Shown here: one piece after another, positions 1 to 8,925 of the stretch
Position numbering within the stretch: position 1 is the stretch's first letter
How the letters are laid out: each line of letters begins with the position of its first letter
DNA from: Leptospira venezuelensis
GTDB lineage: Bacteria > Spirochaetota > Leptospiria > Leptospirales > Leptospiraceae
Length of the DNA: 64,000 nucleotides
Assembly: GCF_002150035.1 (NCBI RefSeq)
Contig: NZ_NETS01000007.1
Location: 1 to 64,000 of the forward strand
Reading direction: 5' to 3'
The notes under the pieces: model-generated
Told to the model about the DNA's origin: nothing
Seen by the model: the letters and a program-made list of their open reading frames with translations, nothing else
Databases searched by the model: none
Program-made: the position numbers and the translations under genes

Positions 1-2
1 CG

Positions 3-86
3 CATGAACATCCATATGATGATCAGCAACAGCTCAATTCACAGTTATATTCTATTGTTGAAGTTTATTTAAAAAGCCAGAGTTAA
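3..86 (+). CDS. C-terminal end of an unidentified protein (partial)
   Basis: A reading frame enters from the left edge and ends at TAA 84-86. Its last 27 residues are polar and acidic, starting HEHPYDDQQQ, which looks more protein-like than the alternative frame that stops at 70-72. The stop codon lies in the loop of the terminator at 71-102, so the gene ends at that terminator. Too little is present to name a family, and the choice of frame is an inference. Confidence 0.4.
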   Translation, partial: HEHPYDDQQQLNSQLYSIVEVYLKSQS

Positions 87-102
87 TAGCTCTGGCTTTT
101 TT
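71..102. terminator. Bidirectional intrinsic terminator
   Basis: The arms AGCCAGAG (75-82) and CTCTGGCT (90-97) pair perfectly around a 7-base loop. A T-run follows on the + strand and an A-run precedes it, so it can also end the minus-strand gene finishing at 135. Confidence 0.85.
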
Positions 103-134
103 GTTTTATAAGGGGAGGAAAAGGAGTTTCGAAC

Positions 135-953
135 TTAAGGATAAAATTTCTGAATGAAATGAGCAAATTCTTGGTTCTTAGACGCTATCTTTCCAATCCA
201 TATTTGATTTAGTTCGCGCCTTTGTTCAGATAGAATAAGTATTTCACTTTTATGCGGATCAAAACGATTTAACGCAATGACGCCGATCCCAAAAACGCTA
301 TGAAGTAATTGCAGTTCGCTAAAAAATTCTTCTTCCCTATCGATATCAGAGGCAACTAGGTATCCTTCATGCGCCCATGAAGAATTGAAAAACGATTGAG
401 CAAAAGATTCCTTGATATTGTTGAATTTTAAATTTATCTTTAATTCGAAGGAATATATTCTGTAAGATTGTTTTTTAGATCGTTTTCCTTGTATTGAATC
501 TAATGGTAATGCACCTACCATATCCGGGTGAGACCATTTTTGTTTTCCGCTTCGCTCTTTCGTTGATCGTTCATGATGAATTGTATATAAATTTTCAATG
601 TAGAGTTTGCTTTTAGCATACTCAGCAAATATTGCATGGAGATTTCTCTCTTCTTTATGAGGTGGATTTGCAAATGAACTTAAACTCCGTGTTATTTTTA
701 AGGCAGATTTTCCCGATTTCGATAAAGAAATTCGATCGGGATCATTTTTTACTTTCTGAATCAGTGGATGCTTTGATTTAAGCAATTCGTTTGCAATAGC
801 TCTTGAAACTTGCCTGAGAGAAAGTTCCTCTATGCCATGAGCGATCCAGTTCCTTTTCTTAGCATATTCCAGAATCTCTGGAGGATTCAGACTCTTCTGG
901 GATTCGAAAAGTATATCCATTACTAATTCGATTATAGAGGCAAAACTTTGCAT
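135..953 (-). CDS. HARE-HTH / PD-(D/E)XK-like nuclease, copy 1
   Basis: A 272-residue protein starting at ATG 951-953. Residues 1-75 resemble the HARE winged-helix domain found in restriction and chromatin proteins (helices around LNPPEILEYAKKRNW). Residues 110-240 contain IHHE (125-128), HPDMVG with D144, and SFELKI with E170 and K172, which is the order expected of a PD-(D/E)XK nuclease core. NSSWA-EGYLVA follows. The same landmarks occur in the paralog at 9694-10584, so they are probably functional. It is divergent from hsdR, with a shared 135-base regulatory gap. Likely role: a DNA-binding nuclease acting with the type I system, or a controller of it. The domain assignment rests on motif reading and nuclease activity is inferred. 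Confidence 0.7.
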   Translation of the reverse strand: MQSFASIIELVMDILFESQKSLNPPEILEYAKKRNWIAHGIEELSLRQVSRAIANELLKSKHPLIQKVKNDPDRISLSKSGKSALKITRSLSSFANPPHKEERNLHAIFAEYAKSKLYIENLYTIHHERSTKERSGKQKWSHPDMVGALPLDSIQGKRSKKQSYRIYSFELKINLKFNNIKESFAQSFFNSSWAHEGYLVASDIDREEEFFSELQLLHSVFGIGVIALNRFDPHKSEILILSEQRRELNQIWIGKIASKNQEFAHFIQKFYP

Positions 954-998
954 TTGAGGGCTAAGGATTGACTTAATTGGTAATTTTGGAATTACATT

Positions 999-1028
999 TT
1001 GAAGTTGAATTTAGGGACATTGTATTAA
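999..1028 (+). promoter_or_regulatory. Candidate hsdR promoter
   Basis: TTGAAG (999-1004) and TATTAA (1023-1028) are separated by 18 bases, an acceptable sigma-70-like pair. The predicted start of transcription falls at the left edge of the inverted repeat 1032-1053. Confidence 0.4.
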
Positions 1029-1031
1029 TAT

Positions 1032-1053
1032 GTCAAAATTCCTTAATTTTGAC
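1032..1053. promoter_or_regulatory. 9-bp inverted repeat, probable operator before hsdR
   Basis: GTCAAAATT (1032-1040) and AATTTTGAC (1045-1053) are perfect inverted arms separated by CCTT. The element lies between the divergent HARE-nuclease and hsdR genes and overlaps the predicted transcription start. It could also form an RNA hairpin, but the AT-rich arms and the position favour a protein-binding operator. Confidence 0.55.
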
Positions 1054-1088
1054 TTTGGAAAGCGTTATGATTCTTTGCGTTTGAGGAA

Positions 1089-3899
1089 TTGTATTTACCT
1101 TTGAAAACTGAAAAACAAACCAGAAAGGAAATAATTGACCTTCGCTTAGCGAATGCTGGGTGGAATCTTTCCGATAAGACCCAAGTTATAGAGGAGTTTG
1201 ATATTGCAGTTGTGAAACCTTCCTCTTCATTGAAGGCGAAATCTTCGTATGCAGGCCACCAATTTAGCGACTATGTTTTACTTGGAAAAGACGGTAAACC
1301 ATTGGCAGTTGTAGAAGCCAAACGGACTTCCACAGATGCAGCAAAAGGAAGAGAACAGGCTAAACAATATTGTTATAATATTCGCGAGAGGCATGGAGGA
1401 GAACTCCCATTCTGCTTTTACACAAATGGTTATGATATTTATTTCTGGGATTTAGAAAATTACCCTCCCAAGAAAGTTTATGGTTTCCCATCTCGAGATG
1501 ATCTAGAGCGTTACTCCTACCTAAGAAAAGCTCGTAAACCATTGGCGAGTGAATCCATTAATACTAAAATTGCTGGTCGGGAATATCAAATAGCCTCGAT
1601 TCGAGCGGTGATGGAGGTCGTTGAAAAGAAGCGAAGAAAGTTTCTCTTGGTAATGGCTACGGGTACTGGTAAGACAAGAACCTGTGTGGCATTGGTTGAT
1701 GCTCTTATGCGTTTCGGTTGGGTAGAAAGAACTCTTTTTCTTGTGGACCGGATTGCGCTTCGGAAGCAAACTTTGGATGCATTTAAAGAATATCTTCCTA
1801 ATGAGCCGTTTTGGCCAAAAGAAGGAGAGCAAGATATCTCTGCAGACCGTAGGATTTATGTTTCTACATATCCAACGATGTTAAATATTATTCGTGACGA
1901 AAATACGAGTCTTAGCCCTCATTTTTTTGATTTAGTCGTTGTAGATGAAAGCCATCGTAGTATCTACAATACATACCAGGAAATTTTAAATTATTTTAAT
2001 ACGATTACATTAGGGCTTACTGCAACTCCAACAGATGTAATTGATCATAATACATTTCAGTTATTTGAATGTGAAGATGGGGTTCCCACATTTGCTTATT
2101 CCTACGAGGAAGCAGTGAATCATATTCCTCCTTACTTATGCGATTTTCAGGTAATGAAAATTAAATCCAAATTTCAAACGGAAGGTATAAGCAAGCGAAC
2201 TATTTCTTTGGAAGACCAGCGGAAGTTAATCATAGAAGGAAAAGAAGTAGCCGAAATCAATTTTGAAGGGACGGATCTAGAAAAAAAGGTTATTAATAAG
2301 GGGACCAATTCTTTGATCGTTAGAGAATTCATGGAAGAATGTATCAAAGATCCGGATGGGGTCCTTCCAGGGAAAACGATCTTCTTTTGCATGACAAAGG
2401 CTCATGCGAGAAGGATTGAGGAAATTTTCGACTCTCTTTATCCGGAATACAAAGGAGAGATCGCGAAAGTTTTAGTCAGTGATGATCCAAGAGTTCATGG
2501 AACCGGTGGGTTACTCGATCAATTTACTCGTCAAAATATGCCAAGGATTGCGATCAGTGTAGATATGCTGGATACAGGAATCGATGTAAGAGAAATTGTG
2601 AATCTTGTTTTTGCAAAACCTGTTTACTCTTATACAAAATTCTGGCAAATGATCGGTCGTGGAACCCGCCTTTTAGAAAATGATAAGATCAAACCATGGT
2701 GTCCTGAAAAATCGTCCTTCTTGGTTTTAGATTGTTGGGATAATTTCGAATACTTTAAGCTAAATCCAAAAGGAAAGACTGGGAATCCTCAAATTCCTTT
2801 GCCAGTCCGGCTTTTTGGACTTCGATTAGATAAGATTGCAAAAGCAATTGAGTTAGGCGAGAATTCGATTCTGAAAAATGAAATCCACAATTTACGAAAG
2901 CAAATTTCCTCTCTTCCAAAATCATCCGTCGTCATTATAGAAGCTCAGAATGAACTTCAGAGACTGGAAGATAAGAATTTTTGGAATCATTTGAGTCCGG
3001 AAAAAATAGAATTTTTACGTTCGATTGTACAACCGTTATTCCGTACGGTTTCGGATGCAGATTTCAAGGCAATGCGATTTGAAAAGGATATTGTGGAAGC
3101 TTCTCTTTCTTTTCTTTCCGCAGAAATGGATAAATTTGAGACATTAAAGTCTTCGATCGTGGAGGAAATTGGACGATTACCTCTTACTGTGAATACGGTT
3201 GCGAAAGAGGAAGAATTGATTCGAACTGCTCAAACGAACCATTTTTGGATTACGATCAACGAAGAGAAATTCGACCTTCTTATCCATCACCTATCCCCTT
3301 TAATGAAACAGATTGAAAAAGTCCCTATATTAGGGCCTGCCAAGTTCGATTTGAAAGATATCGTTATTGAAAAGGAATTTGTAGAGTTCGGTCCATCCCA
3401 TGAGGCATTGAGCGTTGCGAAATACCGGGAACTTGTGGAAGTAAAAGTGAATGAACTGGTTTCTAAAAGTCCTATTTTGAAAAAGATCAAACAGGGCCAG
3501 GAGATCTCGGACGAAGAAACGGAGATTTTAGCGGAAGAGCTTTATAATGAGCATCCTCATATCACGATTGATTTGTTGAGAAGAGTTTATAATCACCGAA
3601 AAGCGGAGTTAGTACAATTTATTAAACATATCCTTGGGATTGAAATTCTAGAGAGTTTTTCAGAAACTGTAACTAAAGCTTTTGAAGTTTTTATCCAAAA
3701 CCACAGTTATTTAACGAGTCGTCAGTTGCAGTTTATGGATCTTTTGAAAAGTTATATCCTGGAAAAAGGAGAACTTCAAAAAAGGAATCTAATCGAATCT
3801 CCTTTTACACTTCTGCATCCGGAAGGGGTACGTGGAATTTTTGATCCGAAAGAGATCGAAGAAATCCTGGAATTAGCTGATAAGGTAATCGCCGCTTAA
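1089..3899 (+). CDS. hsdR: Type I restriction enzyme, R subunit
   Basis: A 936-residue ATP-dependent translocase and nuclease subunit of a type I restriction-modification complex. The N-terminal nuclease core is visible at D61, then E76-A-K78 (motif VVEAKRT). The helicase has Walker A ATGTGKT at 190-196 and the DEAD-like box DESH at 286-289. QMIGRGTR, further on, is helicase motif VI. The last 300 residues form the usual helical C-terminus that docks to the methyltransferase. The start is uncertain: TTG 1089 has GAGGAA (1083-1088) directly against it, while TTG 1101 leaves a 12-base gap. The stop overlaps the hsdM start by one base (TAATG), so the two are translationally coupled. Confidence 0.96.
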   Translation: MYLPLKTEKQTRKEIIDLRLANAGWNLSDKTQVIEEFDIAVVKPSSSLKAKSSYAGHQFSDYVLLGKDGKPLAVVEAKRTSTDAAKGREQAKQYCYNIRERHGGELPFCFYTNGYDIYFWDLENYPPKKVYGFPSRDDLERYSYLRKARKPLASESINTKIAGREYQIASIRAVMEVVEKKRRKFLLVMATGTGKTRTCVALVDALMRFGWVERTLFLVDRIALRKQTLDAFKEYLPNEPFWPKEGEQDISADRRIYVSTYPTMLNIIRDENTSLSPHFFDLVVVDESHRSIYNTYQEILNYFNTITLGLTATPTDVIDHNTFQLFECEDGVPTFAYSYEEAVNHIPPYLCDFQVMKIKSKFQTEGISKRTISLEDQRKLIIEGKEVAEINFEGTDLEKKVINKGTNSLIVREFMEECIKDPDGVLPGKTIFFCMTKAHARRIEEIFDSLYPEYKGEIAKVLVSDDPRVHGTGGLLDQFTRQNMPRIAISVDMLDTGIDVREIVNLVFAKPVYSYTKFWQMIGRGTRLLENDKIKPWCPEKSSFLVLDCWDNFEYFKLNPKGKTGNPQIPLPVRLFGLRLDKIAKAIELGENSILKNEIHNLRKQISSLPKSSVVIIEAQNELQRLEDKNFWNHLSPEKIEFLRSIVQPLFRTVSDADFKAMRFEKDIVEASLSFLSAEMDKFETLKSSIVEEIGRLPLTVNTVAKEEELIRTAQTNHFWITINEEKFDLLIHHLSPLMKQIEKVPILGPAKFDLKDIVIEKEFVEFGPSHEALSVAKYRELVEVKVNELVSKSPILKKIKQGQEISDEETEILAEELYNEHPHITIDLLRRVYNHRKAELVQFIKHILGIEILESFSETVTKAFEVFIQNHSYLTSRQLQFMDLLKSYILEKGELQKRNLIESPFTLLHPEGVRGIFDPKEIEEILELADKVIAA

Positions 3900-5479
3900 T
3901 GTTACAAAATAATCCCCAATTAAAATCACTCATAGATAAGCTCTGGAATAATTTTTGGAGCGGAGGGATCAGTAATCCATTAACTGCAATCGAGCAGATC
4001 ACTTATCTAATATTTATGAAACGTTTGGATGATCTGGAGACCAAGCGAGAAAGAGATGCAGAATTTACAGGAGAAAAATATAAATCCAGATTTAGCGGAA
4101 AGTTTAAGGTTCCAGGTAGTAACGAGCTCATTGATAAGAAAAAGCTTCGCTGGAGTGAATTTAAACATTTTACTGCGGATGAAACTCTTCTTCATATCCA
4201 AACCAAAGTTTTCCCCTTCTTAAAAGAGCTGAATGGAGACGCGTCTCCGTTTACGCATCATATGCAAAATGCAGTTTTCATTATGCCAAAGGCTTCCCTG
4301 TTGACGGAGGCGATCCAAATCATAGAATCCATTTTCGCTGAGATCGAAAAGGACGCTAATGAAGGAGGACATGCATTTCAGGATATCCAAGGAGATGTCT
4401 ATGAGATGCTATTGAGTGAAATTGCAACTGCTGGAAAGAACGGGCAATTCAGAACTCCTAGGCATATCATCAAATTGATTGCGGAACTTGTTGCTCCTCA
4501 GCTTGGGCAACGAGTTGCAGATCCAGCCTGTGGAACAGGAGGGTTTTTACTTGGAGCATACCAATTTATGCTCACGGATTATATTCGAAAGAAAGATCCG
4601 AAAAAAATTGTAAAAGATGAGGATGGATTTGAGAGAGGGGCTTTAAGTTCTGCTGTAGATAAAAAAGTAAAATCCATTTTAGACGATAGTTTTTACGGAT
4701 ACGATATCGATACCACTATGGTGCGACTCGGTTTAATGAATCTCATGATGCATGGAATTGATGAACCCCATATTGATTATAAAGATACATTGAGTAAAAA
4801 ATTCAATGAAGACAAACAATATGATATCGTACTCGCAAACCCTCCCTTTACGGGAAATATAGATAAGGGAGATATTAATGAGAATCTTACCTTGCCGACG
4901 ACCAAGTCGGAACTTTTATTCGTAGAAAGAATTTTTAATATGCTTCGATTGGGAGGAACTGCAGGAGTCATTGTTCCTCAAGGTGTACTTTTCGGAAGTG
5001 GAAAGGCGTTTGTAGCTCTTCGTAAAAAGCTAATAGAAGAATCTGAGCTAAAAGCAGTAATCACATTACCGAGTGGCGTCTTTAAACCTTATGCCGGAGT
5101 GAGCACCGCTATTTTAATTTTTACCAAGGGTGGAGAAACGGAACATACCTGGTTCTATGAGATGCTGGCAGACGGGTATAGTTTGGATGATAAGAGAACC
5201 AAGATCGAACAAAGCGATCTCATGGACATTGTTGCTCGATTCCAATCTAGGGATCCAAAGAAAGATACAAAACGAACCGAAAGAGCTTTCTTTGTTCCAA
5301 AAAAGGAAATCACAGGAGTTAAACCGGAGGAAAGTAAATACGATCTTTCCTTAAACAAATATAAGGAAGAAGTCTACGAAGAGATCGAATACGAATCCCC
5401 CAAGCTGATCCTGGAAAAGCTAGAGATCTTAGAAGGGCAGATCCAAACCGGGTTAAAAGAGCTCAAATCCAGGCTTTAA
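3899..5479 (+). CDS. hsdM: Type I restriction-modification, M subunit (N6-adenine methyltransferase)
   Basis: A 526-residue SAM-dependent DNA adenine methyltransferase that works with HsdS to methylate host sites and with HsdR to cut foreign DNA. The N-terminal helical HsdM_N domain covers about residues 1-155. The SAM site DPACGTGGF is at 208-216 and the catalytic NPPF is at 314-317. All motifs are intact. It starts at ATG 3899, overlapping the hsdR stop by one base. The next gene downstream is fic, not hsdS, with a 76-base gap carrying a promoter and operator. Confidence 0.97.
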   Translation: MLQNNPQLKSLIDKLWNNFWSGGISNPLTAIEQITYLIFMKRLDDLETKRERDAEFTGEKYKSRFSGKFKVPGSNELIDKKKLRWSEFKHFTADETLLHIQTKVFPFLKELNGDASPFTHHMQNAVFIMPKASLLTEAIQIIESIFAEIEKDANEGGHAFQDIQGDVYEMLLSEIATAGKNGQFRTPRHIIKLIAELVAPQLGQRVADPACGTGGFLLGAYQFMLTDYIRKKDPKKIVKDEDGFERGALSSAVDKKVKSILDDSFYGYDIDTTMVRLGLMNLMMHGIDEPHIDYKDTLSKKFNEDKQYDIVLANPPFTGNIDKGDINENLTLPTTKSELLFVERIFNMLRLGGTAGVIVPQGVLFGSGKAFVALRKKLIEESELKAVITLPSGVFKPYAGVSTAILIFTKGGETEHTWFYEMLADGYSLDDKRTKIEQSDLMDIVARFQSRDPKKDTKRTERAFFVPKKEITGVKPEESKYDLSLNKYKEEVYEEIEYESPKLILEKLEILEGQIQTGLKELKSRL

Positions 5480-5502
5480 TATGTTCGTTTTTTCAAAAAA
5501 TG

Positions 5503-5530
5503 TTTACATATCATTCTCAATATGTATAAA
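5503..5530 (+). promoter_or_regulatory. Probable fic promoter
   Basis: TTTACA (5503-5508) and TATAAA (5525-5530) are separated by 16 bases. The predicted start lies near 5537, giving a leader of about 19 bases before ATG 5556. The -10 box is covered by the left arm of the inverted repeat 5519-5553. Confidence 0.55.
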
Positions 5531-5553
5531 AAAATGCATATTTTATACATATT
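5519..5553. promoter_or_regulatory. 13-bp perfect inverted repeat, probable fic operator
   Basis: AATATGTATAAAA (5519-5531) and TTTTATACATATT (5541-5553) are perfectly complementary around a 9-base spacer. One arm covers the -10 box and the other ends two bases before the fic start codon. A dimeric regulator bound here would block transcription. The winged helix at the end of Fic itself is the obvious candidate (inference). Confidence 0.7.
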
Positions 5554-5555
5554 AA

Positions 5556-6638
5556 ATGGAAGCGTATAAAAAACAGCCATTTCTGCTCCCGATCCTTCCT
5601 CCGAAAATCGATCTGGAAACAAAGCCGATTCTCCGTGCGGTTTCCCAGGCACAGCGTTATCTGGCGGAATTAAAGGGGGTGTCTGGGAGTATTCCGAATC
5701 AGAATATTCTGATCCATACTCTATCTCTACAGGAGGCTAAGGATAGTTCCGAGGTAGAGAATATCATCACGACTCATGACGAGCTTTTTAAGGAAGAATT
5801 ATTTCTGGACGGAGATCCTCATCCTTCTGCAAAGGAGGTCGCAAGATATGCTTCCGCTTTGAAAAAAGGATTCGAGCTTGTAAGGACTCATCAAATCCTT
5901 ACGGAAAATCATATTCTAAACATCCAAGAGGAATTGGAAAATAATTCGGCGGGATATAGAAAAGTTCCGGGGACTACCTTAAAGAACCAATCTACAGGAG
6001 AAATTGTTTATACTCCTCCCCAAACCTTGGAGGAGATCCAGACTCTCATGAAAAATCTGGAACAATATATCAATGATGACGATTTGTCCGAGGTTGATGT
6101 TTTAATCAAGATGGCGGTCATTCATTACCAATTTGAAAGTATTCATCCGTTCTATGATGGGAACGGTAGAACGGGAAGAATTTTGAATATTCTATATTTA
6201 GTTTTAAAAGACTTATTGAGCCTGCCTATCTTGTATTTAAGTCGGTATATTATTCGAAATAAATCGGAGTATTATACCCGACTTCAGGCAGTACGAGACA
6301 GAGGAGATTGGGAAGGATGGATTTTGTATATGGTCCAAGGAATAGAAGAAACTTCTAAACAAACCATCCAAACTATTCTGCAGATCAAAGTAGCAATGCA
6401 GGATTATAAACAAAGGATCCGGAGTTCTTGTAAGTTTTATAGCCAGGACCTGATCAATAATCTATTCTATCATCCTTATACGAAGATCGAATTCATTGAG
6501 AAGGATCTAAAAGTAAATCGGATAACTGCTTCTAAGTATTTAGATGAACTTTGCGAGAAAGGTTTTCTCAAAAAAGAAAAGTTAGGGCGTTCGAATTATT
6601 ATATTAATCTAAAGTTGTTTAGGATTTTGGTTGGGTAA
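5556..6638 (+). CDS. Fic-family AMP-transferase with C-terminal winged helix
   Basis: A 360-residue class II Fic protein. The catalytic motif HPFYDGNGRTGR (197-208) keeps the His, the acidic metal ligand and the glycine/arginine anion-binding residues needed to transfer AMP to a target hydroxyl. The inhibitory helix motif S-x3-E-N is at 64-69, upstream of the core, so the enzyme should be autoinhibited. Residues 295-360 form a winged helix (YTKIEFIEKDLKVNRITASK). The gene sits between hsdM and hsdS. Fic genes in type I operons are a known association, but the target is unknown. There is no clear Shine-Dalgarno. The dedicated promoter and operator suggest expression separate from hsdRM. Confidence 0.93.
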   Translation: MEAYKKQPFLLPILPPKIDLETKPILRAVSQAQRYLAELKGVSGSIPNQNILIHTLSLQEAKDSSEVENIITTHDELFKEELFLDGDPHPSAKEVARYASALKKGFELVRTHQILTENHILNIQEELENNSAGYRKVPGTTLKNQSTGEIVYTPPQTLEEIQTLMKNLEQYINDDDLSEVDVLIKMAVIHYQFESIHPFYDGNGRTGRILNILYLVLKDLLSLPILYLSRYIIRNKSEYYTRLQAVRDRGDWEGWILYMVQGIEETSKQTIQTILQIKVAMQDYKQRIRSSCKFYSQDLINNLFYHPYTKIEFIEKDLKVNRITASKYLDELCEKGFLKKEKLGRSNYYINLKLFRILVG

Positions 6639-6649
6639 ATGTTGTTAAA

Positions 6650-8548
6650 ATGAAGTTCGCGTGTTTGTCTCAATTATCTGATAAGATTTATCATGGAGGA
6701 ACGCCTTCCAAAGAAATTCATTCATATTGGAATGGAAATATTCCATGGATTAGCAGTGCCGACATTGATGAATTTGGATGCATAAGTATTACTCGATATA
6801 TTACTGAGGAAGGGCTTAAAAACTCGGCTGCCAAACTTGTTCCCAGAGGTTCCCTGATTATCGTGAATCGAGTTGGCGTAGGTAAGGCGGCAATTGCACC
6901 TTTCGATTTATGTTTTAGCCAAGACTGTCTGGGTTTAATACTCAACGAAGAAATTGTGGATGTGAATTATTGTATAAGGATGTTGAAAGAAGAGCTTCCT
7001 AAGCTTCGGAGCCGTACTCGTGGTGCCACTATCCAGGGAATTTCTAAAAAAGAAGTAGAGAAAATTGCAATTCCTCTCCCGCCTCTCTCCAAACAAATCC
7101 AAATCGCTGAGATTCTCAGCCAAGCTGAGACTTTGATTGCAAAACGCAAAGAAAGCATTCGTTTATTGGATGAGCTGGTCAAGAGCCAGTTTTTGGAGAT
7201 GTTCGGGGATCCTGTGAAGAATGAGAAGGGATGGGAGGTGAAGCGGTTAGGGGAAGTCTTAAAAATTAAACATGGTCATGCTTTCCAGGGTGAATATTTC
7301 TCTGATCGCGGCGAATACGTCTTATTGACGCCAGGTAATTTCTTTGAAAGTGGTGGATATCGAGACAGAGGTGATAAGCAGAAATATTATGTTGGACCTA
7401 TTCCTAGCGGCTACATATTGGAAAAAGGAGATTTGCTGATCGCGATGACTGAACAGACGTCCGGACTCCTCGGTAGCCCTTTGATTGTGCCAGGTCCGGG
7501 AGTCTATTTACATAATCAACGGTTGGGATTGGTTGAGCTTAAGGGTGATAAAGCAAATAAGATTTTCCTTTTTCACCTCTTTAATTTTTACAAGGTTCGT
7601 ACTTTGATTCATTCCAAAGCCACAGGTACCAAAGTACGACATACTTCACCAAGTAAAATAGAGGATCTGACTTTAGGAATTCCGGAGATTTCCGAACAAA
7701 ATCAATTTGCTGATTTTGTTATAAATCTAAATAAACAAAAGGTTCAATATATTGAAAGTCTCCGGAATTTTGAATCCTTGTATTTCTCCTTAAGCCAGAA
7801 AGCATTCCGAGGAGAACTGACATTTGCAAAAGAAACTGTTATATTAAGTGAATCCAAATCATTGCGATCAGATATAGCTCCAGAAACTATATCGAAAAAG
7901 AGACGAACTACAGAAAAATCTAAAAAACCAAAGGTTAATTCAATCTCATTGAATCTGGAAAAAGAAGAAAAATTTTTCCTTAAGCGCAAAGTCCTCGGGT
8001 CCTATATCATCAACCAAAGTTTAGAAGACTCCAATTTGGGAGACGTGAAATTCGAAAAACTATTACATTTAAGCGAATACCATGTTCTCAAAAGAAACTT
8101 TGGTCAACATTACATTCAGAAGGTAGCTGGACCTTATGATAATAAGTTTACTATTAATTTTTTCCAGCAAATCGAGAGAGATCGTTGGTTTCTAAGATTG
8201 AAAAAAGGAAAACAGTTTTTCTTCAAGCCTGGAGAGAAGCATGATAGTTCTACAAAGACTTACAATTATTTTTCTAAGGAAGAATTGAGCGGTATCAATG
8301 GCTTGATTCAATTATTTAGAAAAGCAGATTTCGAGCAAGTTGAGATTGTTTCGACTTTGTATGCAGTATGGAATAACCGAATTATCAAAGCCGAGCCAAT
8401 TGTAGATACACTTTTAAAAGAAGATTTTTTGAATTGGGCGCCTGAAAAGATAAAATACAAAGATCGTGTGGATGGAGCATTGGCTTGGATGCGCGAAAAA
8501 GGTATTCTTCCCGATGGTTGGGGGCCACTCATCGAGAAGGCGGAGTAA
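6650..8548 (+). CDS. hsdS: Type I restriction specificity subunit with a C-terminal extension
   Basis: A 632-residue protein. Residues 1-400 are a normal HsdS: TRD1 (YWNGNIPWISSADI), a first spacer coiled coil (IPLPPLSKQIQIAEIL), TRD2 starting near MFGDPVKNEKGWEVKRLG, and a second spacer ending at KAFRGEL. Most HsdS proteins stop there. This one continues through a basic Lys/Arg/Ser-rich linker into about 180 extra residues containing LGDVKFEKLLHLSEY, AGPYDN and a tryptophan-rich end. That block resembles Panacea/SocA-like antitoxin domains (tentative). TRD1 and TRD2 together set a bipartite recognition site. It follows fic by 11 bases and probably shares its transcript. Confidence 0.9.
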   Translation: MKFACLSQLSDKIYHGGTPSKEIHSYWNGNIPWISSADIDEFGCISITRYITEEGLKNSAAKLVPRGSLIIVNRVGVGKAAIAPFDLCFSQDCLGLILNEEIVDVNYCIRMLKEELPKLRSRTRGATIQGISKKEVEKIAIPLPPLSKQIQIAEILSQAETLIAKRKESIRLLDELVKSQFLEMFGDPVKNEKGWEVKRLGEVLKIKHGHAFQGEYFSDRGEYVLLTPGNFFESGGYRDRGDKQKYYVGPIPSGYILEKGDLLIAMTEQTSGLLGSPLIVPGPGVYLHNQRLGLVELKGDKANKIFLFHLFNFYKVRTLIHSKATGTKVRHTSPSKIEDLTLGIPEISEQNQFADFVINLNKQKVQYIESLRNFESLYFSLSQKAFRGELTFAKETVILSESKSLRSDIAPETISKKRRTTEKSKKPKVNSISLNLEKEEKFFLKRKVLGSYIINQSLEDSNLGDVKFEKLLHLSEYHVLKRNFGQHYIQKVAGPYDNKFTINFFQQIERDRWFLRLKKGKQFFFKPGEKHDSSTKTYNYFSKEELSGINGLIQLFRKADFEQVEIVSTLYAVWNNRIIKAEPIVDTLLKEDFLNWAPEKIKYKDRVDGALAWMREKGILPDGWGPLIEKAE

Positions 8549-8620
8549 AGCTTTTGATAATCTTTGCTTATAGAGCTATGTTCGCTTGACAATTCGTCTA
8601 AAAGTTGGAAGCTTAGAAGT

Positions 8621-8923
8621 ATGGACCAAGAAGACGACAAAATTCTTGAGAATATTATAGCAGGTGGTCTTTTAGGAGCGGGATTAACAGCTCTTTTAAA
8701 AGATCGCAAAGCAAATAATACAGAGATTGCCTTAGGAGCACTTCTAGGTGCGGTTGTATTGGCTTCTGTGAATGCGAAAGAAAAAGCAAAAGAAAATAAT
8801 CAAGATGTACTTATTCGCAGAGGAAATGAGCTTTTTCGCAGAACTCCAGATGGAAGAGAAATTTTCGTAAGATCGCTCCCACCAAGAAGATTGAATTTTC
8901 CAGCAGAGTACGATCTTTCTTAA
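8621..8923 (+). CDS. Small protein paired with the zeta-like kinase (possible antitoxin)
   Basis: About 100 residues from ATG 8621; an in-frame TTG at 8564 is a possible longer start. Two glycine/alanine-rich hydrophobic stretches (AGGLLGAGLTALL and ALGALLGAVVLA) are followed by a basic tail with GNELFRRTPDGREIFV. The tail motif recurs in the small partner of the second zeta-like gene (46034-46276), the main reason to link the two. It ends two bases before the kinase start, so the pair is co-transcribed. An antitoxin or membrane-anchoring role is inference. Confidence 0.6.
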   Translation: MDQEDDKILENIIAGGLLGAGLTALLKDRKANNTEIALGALLGAVVLASVNAKEKAKENNQDVLIRRGNELFRRTPDGREIFVRSLPPRRLNFPAEYDLS

Positions 8924-8925
8924 AA

